The position numbers and the translations under genes were made by a program. The notes beneath the pieces were generated by a model. That model saw only the letters and a list, made by a program, of their open reading frames with translations. It did not search any database and was not told the origin of the DNA. Below, in pieces: positions 14,536-22,603 of a DNA stretch of 22,680 nucleotides. The stretch's first letter is position 1; the number at the start of each line of letters is the position of its first letter. The stretch comes from an uncultured Bacilli bacterium. GTDB lineage: Bacteria > Bacillota_I > Bacilli_A > RF39 > UBA660. The DNA is taken from contig CAKOQM010000019.1 in NCBI GenBank assembly GCA_934101275.1, positions 1-22,680 of the forward strand, read 5' to 3'.

Positions 14536-16344
14536 CTACGCAAAAAAGACATTATACCATTTAATAAAACAATAAACATTCCAAACTTTACGATAATTGT
14601 CTTTTTTACCATTTTTATGTTCATCTAATAATTGGATTAACATATCTTTATCAAAATATTTTTTACAAACCTTACTGTTGAAAGCTTTTTTGATTTCTTT
14701 ATAAACATCATCTTCTCTCATCCAATCACGAATAGGAACAGGAAAACCTAATTTTTTCTTTTTATAAGATTCATTAGGGATTACTTTCTTAGCAGCCTCT
14801 CGTAAAGCTACTTTCGTATTTTCTTTGGTTACCTTATATTCTAAAGGTAAAGAGGAAGCTATTTTAAAAACTTCTTTATCTACGAAAGGAACTCTTCCTT
14901 CTAAGGAATTGGCCATTGTCATTCGGTCAGCTTTTTGTAAAATATCTTTCATAAGCCAAAAATTAATATCAATAGCTTGCATCTTAACCATATTACTTTG
15001 CCCTTTAAATTCTTCAAAAACCGGCTTCGTTATTTCTTTATTTTCTAAAGTAATCGGCATTTTCAAAAGTTTTTTAACTTCTTTATCTGACCAAACTTTA
15101 TTCACCCCAATATAGCTATCTTCTAACTTTTCGCCCCGTCTTACTAAGAAGTTAATCCCTCTTACACTAGGAAAAAGAGAACAAACCTTGGAAATCGCAT
15201 GGCGAATAAAAAACGGAATTTTATTATAGAAGGACATATCCACTTCTTCACGATAGTAATTGTAACCGCCAAAAAATTCGTCTGCTCCCTCTCCTGATAA
15301 AACAACTTTGACATCTTTACTGGCTAAATTAGCCACAAAATATAAAGCGACAACGGCAGGATCACTGGCTGGTTCATCCATGTGATACATAATTTTATCT
15401 AATATTTCCATGTATTCTTTTTTCGTTATTTTCTTACTCGTATTATTAATTTTTAAGCATTCAGTTAAATCTTTGGCATAGTCAATTTCATTATAACGGG
15501 GAATATCATAACCCACTGTATACGTTTTTGAAGGTTTAGCCAAAGATACTAAATAAGAAGAATCCACACCACTGGATAAGAAAGAGCCCACTTCAACATC
15601 ACTAATCATATGATGCTCCGTACTATCTTTCATGACTTTTTCAATCTCAGAAACTGTTTTGGCATAGTCTTCCTTTTTAATGGGAAACGTTAAATCAAAA
15701 TAACGTTTAAGTTCCATATTACCCTTTTTATAAGTTAAAGAATGACCCGCATCTAAGCGTTTTACACCTTCAAAAAACGTTTCCGTTGTAGGCGTAAAAC
15801 TGAAAGATAAATAAGGAGCAATTAAAGATTCATTAAATTTTTTCACAAACTTAGGATGATCTAAAAAAGCTTTAATTTCTGAAGCAAACATAAACGTTCC
15901 ATCATTATAATAGTAATAAAAAGGTTTAATGCCAAAATGATCACGAGCACAAAAAAGAGTTTTATTTTCCATATCATAAAGAGCAAAAGCAAACATTCCT
16001 CTTAAATGATTAGGTAAGTCTTCACCCCATTTTTGATAGCCATAAAGTAAAACCTCTGTATCACTATCGGTTTGAAAAGGATAATCTTTAAGTTCTTTTT
16101 TTAATTCTTTATAATTATAAATTTCTCCATTAAAAACCACAACGAGTTTTCCATCTTTACTAAACATAGGTTGTTTGCCACCTTCAAGGTCAATAATAGA
16201 TAGTCTTCTTTGGCCTAATGCCACATCCCCCTTAACATAAAATCCTTCCGCATCCGGACCACGATGGGCAATCCGGTCACACATAGCTTTTAAGATTTTT
16301 TTCTTATTTTTATCTTTCCCAATAAAACCAGCAATTCCACACAT
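14536..16344 (-). CDS. asnB: Asparagine synthase (glutamine-hydrolysing)
   Basis: Converts aspartate, glutamine and ATP to asparagine, glutamate, AMP and PPi. It has an N-terminal class II glutaminase domain beginning MCGIAGF (Cys2 is the nucleophile after Met removal), with RIAHRGPDAEG (24-34) and FNGEIYNY (71-78). The synthetase domain has the ATP-pyrophosphatase loop SSGVDSS (257-263) and SGEGADEFFGGY (350-361). The 602-residue length is typical of AsnB. The ATG is about 12 bases after AAAGTGAT. A weak promoter may lie at 16372-16400 (TATAAT with a poor -35). It has its own terminator. The gene sits downstream of the fic-GNAT unit, but a 93-base gap suggests separate control. Confidence 0.95.
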   Translation of the reverse strand: MCGIAGFIGKDKNKKKILKAMCDRIAHRGPDAEGFYVKGDVALGQRRLSIIDLEGGKQPMFSKDGKLVVVFNGEIYNYKELKKELKDYPFQTDSDTEVLLYGYQKWGEDLPNHLRGMFAFALYDMENKTLFCARDHFGIKPFYYYYNDGTFMFASEIKAFLDHPKFVKKFNESLIAPYLSFSFTPTTETFFEGVKRLDAGHSLTYKKGNMELKRYFDLTFPIKKEDYAKTVSEIEKVMKDSTEHHMISDVEVGSFLSSGVDSSYLVSLAKPSKTYTVGYDIPRYNEIDYAKDLTECLKINNTSKKITKKEYMEILDKIMYHMDEPASDPAVVALYFVANLASKDVKVVLSGEGADEFFGGYNYYREEVDMSFYNKIPFFIRHAISKVCSLFPSVRGINFLVRRGEKLEDSYIGVNKVWSDKEVKKLLKMPITLENKEITKPVFEEFKGQSNMVKMQAIDINFWLMKDILQKADRMTMANSLEGRVPFVDKEVFKIASSLPLEYKVTKENTKVALREAAKKVIPNESYKKKKLGFPVPIRDWMREDDVYKEIKKAFNSKVCKKYFDKDMLIQLLDEHKNGKKDNYRKVWNVYCFIKWYNVFFA

Positions 16345-16437
16345 AACGATTCACATCACTTTCTTTTCATTATTATAACCCGTTTTAGATTAATTTAAAA
16401 GAAAAGCTGTTAACTCATTATTTTTTTATTGAAAATT

Positions 16438-17010
16438 TTAAAACTTATCTCTTATTTTATAATACTCATCTTTTGTAATCGACATAGAAATAAGATTTTG
16501 TCTTTTACCATTTCTATCTTCACAGCGATTTCTTAAACATCCTTCTTTCGTCATGCCACATTTTTCCATAACTTTTTTTGAAGCAATATTATCTTCCATA
16601 AATTCTGCATAAAAAGTTTCTATTTCACATTCTTCAAATAAGTATTTCATAACCCTTTTTGTCGCTTCGGTCGCGTATCCTTGATTAGAGTATTTTTTAG
16701 CAATCGTATATCCTACTTCTACAGAAGAATATTTTGAAAATGTGTTATTAATGTCAATGACACCAATTGGCTCATTAATTTCTTTTAATTCAATAATCCA
16801 TCGCATAGTTTTATTATCACTATACTCTTTAATCCATCTATCATAAAACTTTTTGGTTTCCTCTTCTGTTTTATGAATACCATGAACCGTATATAGCACT
16901 TGTTCTTCATCGTGACACCATAAATTAAAAGCTTTTTTATAATCATCACTTTTTATTTTACGTAATAACAAATGTTTTGTCTCTAAATTAGGACTTCCTT
17001 TAAATATCAT
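16438..17010 (-). CDS. GNAT-family N-acetyltransferase (RimJ/RimL-like)
   Basis: A 190-residue acetyltransferase of the Acetyltransf_3/RimJ-RimL group, which moves acetyl from acetyl-CoA to protein N-termini or small amines. The signature order is ETKHLLLRKIKSDDY at the start, the strand WIIELKEINEPIGVI (71-85), VEVGYTIAKKYSNQGYATEA (97-116) with the CoA-binding Q-G-Y-A, then KVMEKCGMTKEG before the C-terminal strands. AAAGAGG lies 5 bases before the ATG. Its start overlaps the 188-residue gene by 11 bases, so both are translationally coupled and probably part of the fic unit. The actual substrate is unknown. Confidence 0.88.
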   Translation of the reverse strand: MIFKGSPNLETKHLLLRKIKSDDYKKAFNLWCHDEEQVLYTVHGIHKTEEETKKFYDRWIKEYSDNKTMRWIIELKEINEPIGVIDINNTFSKYSSVEVGYTIAKKYSNQGYATEATKRVMKYLFEECEIETFYAEFMEDNIASKKVMEKCGMTKEGCLRNRCEDRNGKRQNLISMSITKDEYYKIRDKF

Positions 17011-17566
17011 AAAAACCTCTTTTCATTTCTTGTAATTTATTTTCCACAATATAGACGAATTCATTAGCCGATGATCTATCATTTTTGCCACCATGATTTA
17101 TAAAGTCATGCCACTCTTCTAAAACAACATCAATGTTATTTTTATTTACTTTATCCTTAATGATTTGCATGGCTGTTTTTTTATAATTCATAATAGCTAC
17201 GGCACCTAAAGCTTTATAATAAGCTTTTTCAGGAATATCAGAAATTTGATAAAAATAAAGAGCTAAATCATCTGTCATTTTTTTAGGATTTTTAATAATG
17301 ATTTTATTTGATCTAAAAATCACAGTAGCGCCTTCTATGCGAACACTTTCTGCATCATCTGGCACTTCAACTTCATAAAGGGTATCGCCTCTGTGTAGCC
17401 ATCTTAAAAGACTGGTTGCCTCACAATAATTAAAACCGCCAAAATCTTTGGGATTACCAGCTTTTGGATTCCAATTATTACTTTCATTTATCTCGTTTAT
17501 TTTATATTCAAAATCGCTGTTGGCGCCACTGGTCTTTCCAAACATTACTTTTACGTATTGATTCAT
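17000..17566 (-). CDS. Uncharacterised 188-residue protein
   Basis: I do not recognise this as a characterised family; it resembles hypothetical proteins that share an N-terminal region with a WNPKAGNPKDFGGFNYCEA segment and a LHRGDTLYEVEVPDDAESV segment, but I cannot name the family with certainty. It is a soluble, acidic-to-neutral protein with a C-terminal helical region (YKKTAMQIIKDKVNKNN, then EFVYIVENKLQEMKRG). There is no signal peptide and no membrane segment. GTGAGG precedes the ATG by 4 bases. It lies 39 bases after fic and overlaps the GNAT gene by 11 bases, which ties it to both. Confidence 0.6.
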   Translation of the reverse strand: MNQYVKVMFGKTSGANSDFEYKINEINESNNWNPKAGNPKDFGGFNYCEATSLLRWLHRGDTLYEVEVPDDAESVRIEGATVIFRSNKIIIKNPKKMTDDLALYFYQISDIPEKAYYKALGAVAIMNYKKTAMQIIKDKVNKNNIDVVLEEWHDFINHGGKNDRSSANEFVYIVENKLQEMKRGFYDI

Positions 17567-17605
17567 AGAAACCTCACTTTCTTATATTATAATAAGTCGT
17601 CAAAT

Positions 17606-18607
17606 TTAAGATACACTTTTATAGTACCTTTGATTTTTACTGGTTGGTGTATCGGGAAGTGTCATTTTAATAATCCCATTTAAAAGAGCAGGAGAAAGAT
17701 AATTTTTTTTAAAAGAAACACGCGATTTCATATTAAGTAAATTCATTAATTCAGATGTTTTATATCTCACTTCTGGTTGCATCACGTTTAGTAATTTATT
17801 AACATAAGTACTGACGTGGTTTATTTCCACATTTACACCATTTATAAAGTCCCCTAATACTTCATCAATCATTTTTAACATAAAGGCAATAAATTCGGTT
17901 GATTCTCCCTTTTTATTACAATTTTGTATCACTTTATAATAATCATCTTGGTATTTTTTGATTTCAGATTCAATAGGAACATAAAGAAATAAAGGTTCAA
18001 AATGAGCAAGAAGAACATTTTGCCATAATCTTGCCGTTCTACCATTTCCATCTTTAAAAGGATGGATAAAGACAAATTCATAATGAAATATAGAAGCTAA
18101 AATTAAGGGATGAATTTTATTTTTATTTTTCTTCATCCAGTCAAAAAGTTGATTCATTAACACGTCAACTTGACTAGCTGGAGGACATACAAAAATACAA
18201 TGACCCGATTCATCAAAAACACCTTCTCCGCCTTTTCTATAATGACCGGCATCCTCTAAAAGAAATTGAGTTAGCAAGCCATGCATCATTTTCAAATCAG
18301 TTACAGAATAAGGATTTACTTCTTCTATTTTTGAATAGGCCAAATAGGCATTTTGAACTTCTTGAATTTCTCTTTTAGGCCCCATTACTCTTTTACCATC
18401 AATAATGTCTTTTACCTGTTCAAAAGAAAGGGAATTAGCTTCAATGGCAAGAGATGAGTGAATCGATTTTATACGATTATTTCTTCTTAAAATAGGCATT
18501 CGGTTAAATGTTTGATAATTATCAAGTTTACCTATTTTTTTCATAATAGAAGATACTCTTTCTAAAATTTCATTTGTAATTGTATAGGGTGGAATGTAAG
18601 GATTCAT
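17606..18607 (-). CDS. Fic-domain AMP-transferase (class II, N-terminal inhibitory helix)
   Basis: Fic proteins transfer AMP (or related groups) from NTPs to hydroxyl side chains of target proteins. The core motif HPFKDGNGR is intact at 182-190 (numbering from ATG 18607), including the catalytic His and the metal-binding and phosphate-binding residues. An N-terminal SSLAIEANSL segment at about 51-60 fits the autoinhibitory S-x-x-x-E motif of class II Fic proteins, so activity is probably self-restrained. The last ~70 residues look like a winged-helix (TSELMNLLNMKSRVSFKKNY). The start is ATG 18607, because GAGGTGAT lies 4 bases upstream; the in-frame GTG at 18616 is part of that site. The 333-residue length is normal. 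It heads a probable three-gene unit behind a perfect promoter with upstream repeats. Confidence 0.92.
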   Translation of the reverse strand: MNPYIPPYTITNEILERVSSIMKKIGKLDNYQTFNRMPILRRNNRIKSIHSSLAIEANSLSFEQVKDIIDGKRVMGPKREIQEVQNAYLAYSKIEEVNPYSVTDLKMMHGLLTQFLLEDAGHYRKGGEGVFDESGHCIFVCPPASQVDVLMNQLFDWMKKNKNKIHPLILASIFHYEFVFIHPFKDGNGRTARLWQNVLLAHFEPLFLYVPIESEIKKYQDDYYKVIQNCNKKGESTEFIAFMLKMIDEVLGDFINGVNVEINHVSTYVNKLLNVMQPEVRYKTSELMNLLNMKSRVSFKKNYLSPALLNGIIKMTLPDTPTSKNQRYYKSVS

Positions 18608-18635
18608 CGAAATCACCTCGTCTTATATGGTTTAT

Positions 18636-18664
18636 ATTATATCTTTTTTTCCCTTCTCTGTCAA
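18636..18664 (-). promoter_or_regulatory. Perfect consensus promoter of the fic unit
   Basis: On the minus strand TTGACA (18659-18664), exactly 17 bases, then TATAAT (18636-18641), about 28 bases before the fic start codon. The 12-bp repeat array begins 2 bases upstream of the -35 box. Confidence 0.9.
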
Positions 18665-18666
18665 TT

Positions 18667-18717
18667 ATCTTGTATGTTTTCTTGTATGTTATCCTGTATG
18701 TTTTAAGCATACAAGAT
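18667..18717. repeat. Three tandem 12-bp repeats plus an inverted copy, upstream of the fic -35
   Basis: Plus-strand units are ATCTTGTATGTT (18667-18678), TTCTTGTATGTT (18679-18690) and ATCCTGTATGTT (18691-18702): exact 12-base period, one change each from the first. They are followed by AAGCATACAAGAT (18705-18717), an inverted near-copy. On the minus strand the core reads AACATACAAGAT. The layout looks like an operator or activator array for the promoter at 18636-18664. It also sits before the Tex terminator, so it lies between two genes on the same strand. Confidence 0.85.
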
Positions 18718-18721
18718 AGAT

Positions 18722-18752
18722 AAAAATACTAGATAGAAGCACCTAGTATTTT
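18722..18752 (-). terminator. Rho-independent terminator of tex
   Basis: AAAATACTAG (18723-18732) and CTAGTATTTT (18743-18752) form a perfect 10-bp stem with a ten-base loop; on the minus strand a T run follows. It lies just past the tex stop codon. Confidence 0.8.
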
Positions 18753-18757
18753 ATTAT

Positions 18758-20878
18758 TTAATCTTTAAATAAAGAAAGTTGTACTTTTTCTTTTTCTAAA
18801 TCAATGTTGCAAACATAAACGGTAATGATATCCCCAACGCTTAAAATATCACTTGGATTTTTGACAAAAGATTTACTCATTTTAGAAATGTGAACCAAAC
18901 CATCATCATGTAAACCAATGTCAACAAATGCTCCAAAACTTGTCACATTACGGACAGTTCCTTTTAATTCCATGCCTACTTTTAAGTCTTTAATCGTGAG
19001 AACATCACTTTTTAAAACAACGTCTTCTAGTTTATCCCGATAGTCTTGACCAGGATTTTGAAGTTCATCCATAATATCTTGTAAAGTGAAAACATCACAA
19101 TTTAGATGTTGAGACATTTCTTTCACGTTTACATTCTCAATAACTTTTTTAAATTCTTTTTGGCCAAAATCTTTTAAATCTAAATGAAGTTCTTTGACTA
19201 GGGCATACACAAGCTCATAGCTTTCAGGGTGAATACGTGTCTTATCTAAAGGATTAACCCCATCAATAATTCTTAAAAAACCAATCGATTGCTCATAAAC
19301 TTTATCACTAAAACCACTTAAAGATTTAATCTCTTCCCTAGAAGTAAAAGGTTTCATTTCTCTAAATTTTAAGATACTATCAATCGTTCTTTTACTTAAA
19401 CCCGAAATATAATTTAAAATACTACGACTCGCGGTATTTAAGTTAACACCGATTTCATTTACAATTTTACTTACGGTAAAAGATAAAGCTTCATTTAATT
19501 CTTTTTGGTTAACATCATGTTGGTATTCTCCTACGCCAATGCTTTTAGGATCTATTTTAACAAGTTCAGAAAGTGGATCTTGAATTCTTCTTCCTATTGA
19601 AATAGCACTTCTTTTTTCAACGGTTAAATCCGGAAACTCACTGATAGCTAAAGGACTTGCTGAATAAACACTTGCTCCGGCTTCACTTACTAAGTTATAC
19701 AAAACAGGTGTACCTTTAATCGTACCCGCTACAAAAGCTTCACTTTCTCTAGAAGCGGTACCATTACCAATAGCTATAATTTGAACTTTATATTTATCAA
19801 TTAAACTTTTTAATATTTGGGCACTTTTTTCTTTTTCATTTTTAGGTTCATGAGGATAAATTGTCGCGATTTCTAAAACATTACCATAAGGATTTAAAAC
19901 GGCTAATTTACAACCCGTACGAAAAGCAGGATCAAAACCTAAAACGGTTTTATCTTTAATAGGTTTTGTCATTAAAAGATGCTCTAAATTATCTTGGAAA
20001 GTTAAGATAGCTTTACTTTCCGCTTTTTCAGTTAACTCGACTCTTATTTCTCTTTCAACACTAGGTAAAATAAGACGTTTTAAAGAATCTTTAATGGCCT
20101 CTTTCACTTCTTCTACAACAAAAGAATCTTTATTTTTGATTATTTTTTCTTCTAATAAGCCTTGAATCTTATCTTTATCAAAAGATAAACCAACATTTAA
20201 AATACCTTCTTTTTCACCGCGGTTCATCGCTAAAACACGGTAGTGCTTAGCATAACGAATAGGTTCAGAAAAATCATAATACATCTTATAAACAAGGCGT
20301 TCATCACTGGCATTTTTCTTTAATTTACTTTCGATACTACCATGATAAAAAATCTCATTTTTAATAAGTTTACGATAATAAGCATTATCACTTATCCACT
20401 CACTAATAATGTATTTAGCCCCTGTTAAAGAAACCTCTAAATCATAAGGAAACTCTTTGGCTAAATCATTTAAACTACCTTTCGTTGGAAAAGCCATAAT
20501 CTTTTTAGCTAAAGGCTCTAAACCCATTTTAATCGCTTCACTAGCCTTTGTCTTTTTCTTTTCTTTATAAGGTCGATACAAATCTTCAACATCCGTAAGT
20601 TTTTCACAAGCCATAATTTGTCTTTGTAAATCTTCTGTCATCAAATCTTTTTCCGTAATAAGTCTTATCACATCTTCTTTTCTTTTTAAAAGATTTTCTA
20701 AATATGTATATTCTTTTTCAATTTGTCTTATTTGTTCTTCATCTAAAGAACCCGTTGCTTCTTTTCTATAACGTGCAATAAAAGGAATCGTTGCCCCTTC
20801 TTCTAATAGTTTTAAAACCGCCTCAATTTGACTTTCTTTAATATTCATATTTTTGGCTAAAATACCTATATTGTTCAT
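18758..20878 (-). CDS. tex: Tex-family S1 RNA-binding transcription accessory protein
   Basis: Tex proteins bind RNA and are linked to transcription and stress tolerance; the eukaryotic relative is Spt6. The 706-residue length is normal. The order is N-terminal helical region with EEGATIPFIARYRKEATGSL (26-45), LTDVEDLYRPYKEKKKTKA (94-112), then a YqgF-like domain from VLGFDPAFRTGCKLAVL (312-328). SASPLAISEFPDLTVEKRSA (406-425) precedes a helix-hairpin-helix region around 485-535, and a C-terminal S1 domain spans about 631-704 with ELKGTVRNVTSFGAFVDIG (shown in part) and LVHISKMS. AGAGGAT lies 5 bases before the ATG. It follows the 541-residue orphan by 27 bases, suggesting co-transcription. 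Confidence 0.95.
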   Translation of the reverse strand: MNNIGILAKNMNIKESQIEAVLKLLEEGATIPFIARYRKEATGSLDEEQIRQIEKEYTYLENLLKRKEDVIRLITEKDLMTEDLQRQIMACEKLTDVEDLYRPYKEKKKTKASEAIKMGLEPLAKKIMAFPTKGSLNDLAKEFPYDLEVSLTGAKYIISEWISDNAYYRKLIKNEIFYHGSIESKLKKNASDERLVYKMYYDFSEPIRYAKHYRVLAMNRGEKEGILNVGLSFDKDKIQGLLEEKIIKNKDSFVVEEVKEAIKDSLKRLILPSVEREIRVELTEKAESKAILTFQDNLEHLLMTKPIKDKTVLGFDPAFRTGCKLAVLNPYGNVLEIATIYPHEPKNEKEKSAQILKSLIDKYKVQIIAIGNGTASRESEAFVAGTIKGTPVLYNLVSEAGASVYSASPLAISEFPDLTVEKRSAISIGRRIQDPLSELVKIDPKSIGVGEYQHDVNQKELNEALSFTVSKIVNEIGVNLNTASRSILNYISGLSKRTIDSILKFREMKPFTSREEIKSLSGFSDKVYEQSIGFLRIIDGVNPLDKTRIHPESYELVYALVKELHLDLKDFGQKEFKKVIENVNVKEMSQHLNCDVFTLQDIMDELQNPGQDYRDKLEDVVLKSDVLTIKDLKVGMELKGTVRNVTSFGAFVDIGLHDDGLVHISKMSKSFVKNPSDILSVGDIITVYVCNIDLEKEKVQLSLFKD

Positions 20879-20905
20879 TTCTATCCTCTTTCTAACACAT
20901 TCATT

Positions 20906-22531
20906 TTACCATAAATTTCTTTTCAACGGGTTATTTTTACTTTCTAAATAATCCAATGTACACTGTACATAAAATTCTAAAATATCAAGATGATAACGTT
21001 TTGTTTCTAAAATATTTTCTGCATAATTTTCAACATCATCACAAATATTTATTTTTTCTTCCTCACTAATATTTAAGGGTTCCTCATCAAAAATCATAGG
21101 CAATTCAAAATCAGATAAAACAAGACGTTTCATAGCTATATCGTCTGTAAAAGTATAAAAAACAGCTAAATCTTTATATGGACTGTTAAATAAAGAATTA
21201 AAAAAATGGTTATTAATTACTTTATAATAATCAAAAGCCCTATTCTCATAGTTATTTGGCACATTAAATGGTTCAGCTAAACACTTTGCAAAAAGATCTA
21301 AAACGCTTCCCAAATCAAATAAATCACCGACATATGATACTTCAAAATTTTCATCTATTTCATTTTCAAAACTTAAATTATAATTGATATTATTTCTTAT
21401 TCTACTAAAAATCATGTTATATTTTTGCCATTTATCATTATCAAAGAGATAACTTGGTAAAATATCTTCTTCATCATAAGCATAACAATTTTCGATATAA
21501 TAAAGAAATTGTTCTTGATCTTTTATCTTATGAATAACATTTTCTTCTTTCTGAGTTAAAAGAGAAAGTTTGTCATACATTTGATCTCTAATTATTCTTT
21601 TTTCAGCCTTTTCTTTACTTTGATAAATTTTCATATATAAATTAAATAACTGTGTTTCTATGGTTAGTAATTCATAAAATGCTAATTCATATTCCTGAGC
21701 GGACGAGTATGAAACATATTGACTTGCCAAAGGTATTTCTTTATTAAAACTCATGATTTCATCTGTTCTCAAATTATTTCGATATTTAGATAACTTCTGT
21801 AAAATTTCTTCACGTCTTTGATTTCCTTTTTCATCTAAAGTTTCTTCTAAACTATTATTCAATTGATTTAAAACATTTTCTTCGACAATATAACGATCTG
21901 TTTTTAAAAGCGCCTTAATAACTTTTAAATACTCCTCATCAAGTAAAGAAGGTTTATCTTTACAATAAAAACGAAGAGTTTCCTCTATAGCTCTATATAG
22001 ATAAAAACAAGGCTCATAAGATTTATTTTTATAATTTGTTATATTTTCTTTTAAGGTCATTAATAAATATCTGTCATCATAAGTTATTTTTTCTTTTTCT
22101 TCTAAATAGTTTTTATAAGCTCTAAAATTAAGATATTCTCTTATCTTATTTTCTTTAACATAACGTTTAAAATAAGGATTATTCACAAAATAGATAAGTT
22201 CCTGTTCCGTAAAACAAGTAAATTTTTGTTCATTACAAAAAGAATATCTTCTATATAATTTAATAAATAAACTAAGTAAAGACGTATCCAAAGATAAATT
22301 TTTAACAACTTCCAAAAGATAATGATTATTTAAATTCAAATTATATTTTTGTTCTAATATAACAGACATTTTTAAATAATCTTCATAGGTAAGACTATCT
22401 AACAAAGCCTCTTCCTTTTTCTTTTCATCCTCAAGTAATTCTAAACATACTGAAGATTTATTTTTCACATAAGCCTTATTTAAACGATAAATCGTTTGAC
22501 TTACTTCTATAAGTTGATCTAATATTTTCAT
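20906..22531 (-). CDS. Uncharacterised 541-residue helical protein
   Basis: I do not recognise a family. The product is predicted soluble and almost entirely helical, rich in Tyr, Leu, Glu and Lys, with no signal peptide or membrane segment. Repeated L-x-x-Y/F-L/Y patterns (LYRRYSF, YRAIEETLRFYCKD) and charged stretches (EKEKITYDDRYLL, EEILQKLSKYRNNLRTDE) suggest helical repeats or a scaffold, but no catalytic motif is visible. Several aromatic-acidic segments follow late (YENRAFDYYKVINNHFFN). The start is placed at ATG 22531: GGTGAT lies 7 bases upstream, and the candidate promoter's start site would lie downstream of the earlier in-frame GTG at 22570. It lies 27 bases upstream of tex. Confidence 0.6.
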   Translation of the reverse strand: MKILDQLIEVSQTIYRLNKAYVKNKSSVCLELLEDEKKKEEALLDSLTYEDYLKMSVILEQKYNLNLNNHYLLEVVKNLSLDTSLLSLFIKLYRRYSFCNEQKFTCFTEQELIYFVNNPYFKRYVKENKIREYLNFRAYKNYLEEKEKITYDDRYLLMTLKENITNYKNKSYEPCFYLYRAIEETLRFYCKDKPSLLDEEYLKVIKALLKTDRYIVEENVLNQLNNSLEETLDEKGNQRREEILQKLSKYRNNLRTDEIMSFNKEIPLASQYVSYSSAQEYELAFYELLTIETQLFNLYMKIYQSKEKAEKRIIRDQMYDKLSLLTQKEENVIHKIKDQEQFLYYIENCYAYDEEDILPSYLFDNDKWQKYNMIFSRIRNNINYNLSFENEIDENFEVSYVGDLFDLGSVLDLFAKCLAEPFNVPNNYENRAFDYYKVINNHFFNSLFNSPYKDLAVFYTFTDDIAMKRLVLSDFELPMIFDEEPLNISEEEKINICDDVENYAENILETKRYHLDILEFYVQCTLDYLESKNNPLKRNLW

Positions 22532-22559
22532 ACCTAACATCACCATAAACTTATGAATT

Positions 22560-22588
22560 ATTATATACACACCAACCTATTAAAGCAA
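22560..22588 (-). promoter_or_regulatory. Candidate promoter of the orphan-tex unit
   Basis: On the minus strand TTGCTT (22583-22588), a 17-base spacer, and a perfect TATAAT (22560-22565), about 29 bases before the ATG at 22531. The -35 box is weak. Confidence 0.45.
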
Positions 22589-22603
22589 GTAAAACAAAAA
22601 CTT

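Noticed and set aside
14825..15115. Plus-strand open frame within asnB
   Set aside because: Antisense to the conserved synthetase domain; no ribosome-binding site of note.
18667..18717. Short direct repeats as a CRISPR array
   Set aside because: Units are only 12 bases and directly abut with no spacers; no cas gene is present. A promoter-linked operator array fits better.
20956..20970. Perfect 15-base palindrome ATGTACA-C-TGTACAT
   Set aside because: It lies within the coding sequence of the 541-residue protein near its 3' end, away from any promoter, and only one copy was seen, so a regulatory role cannot be supported.
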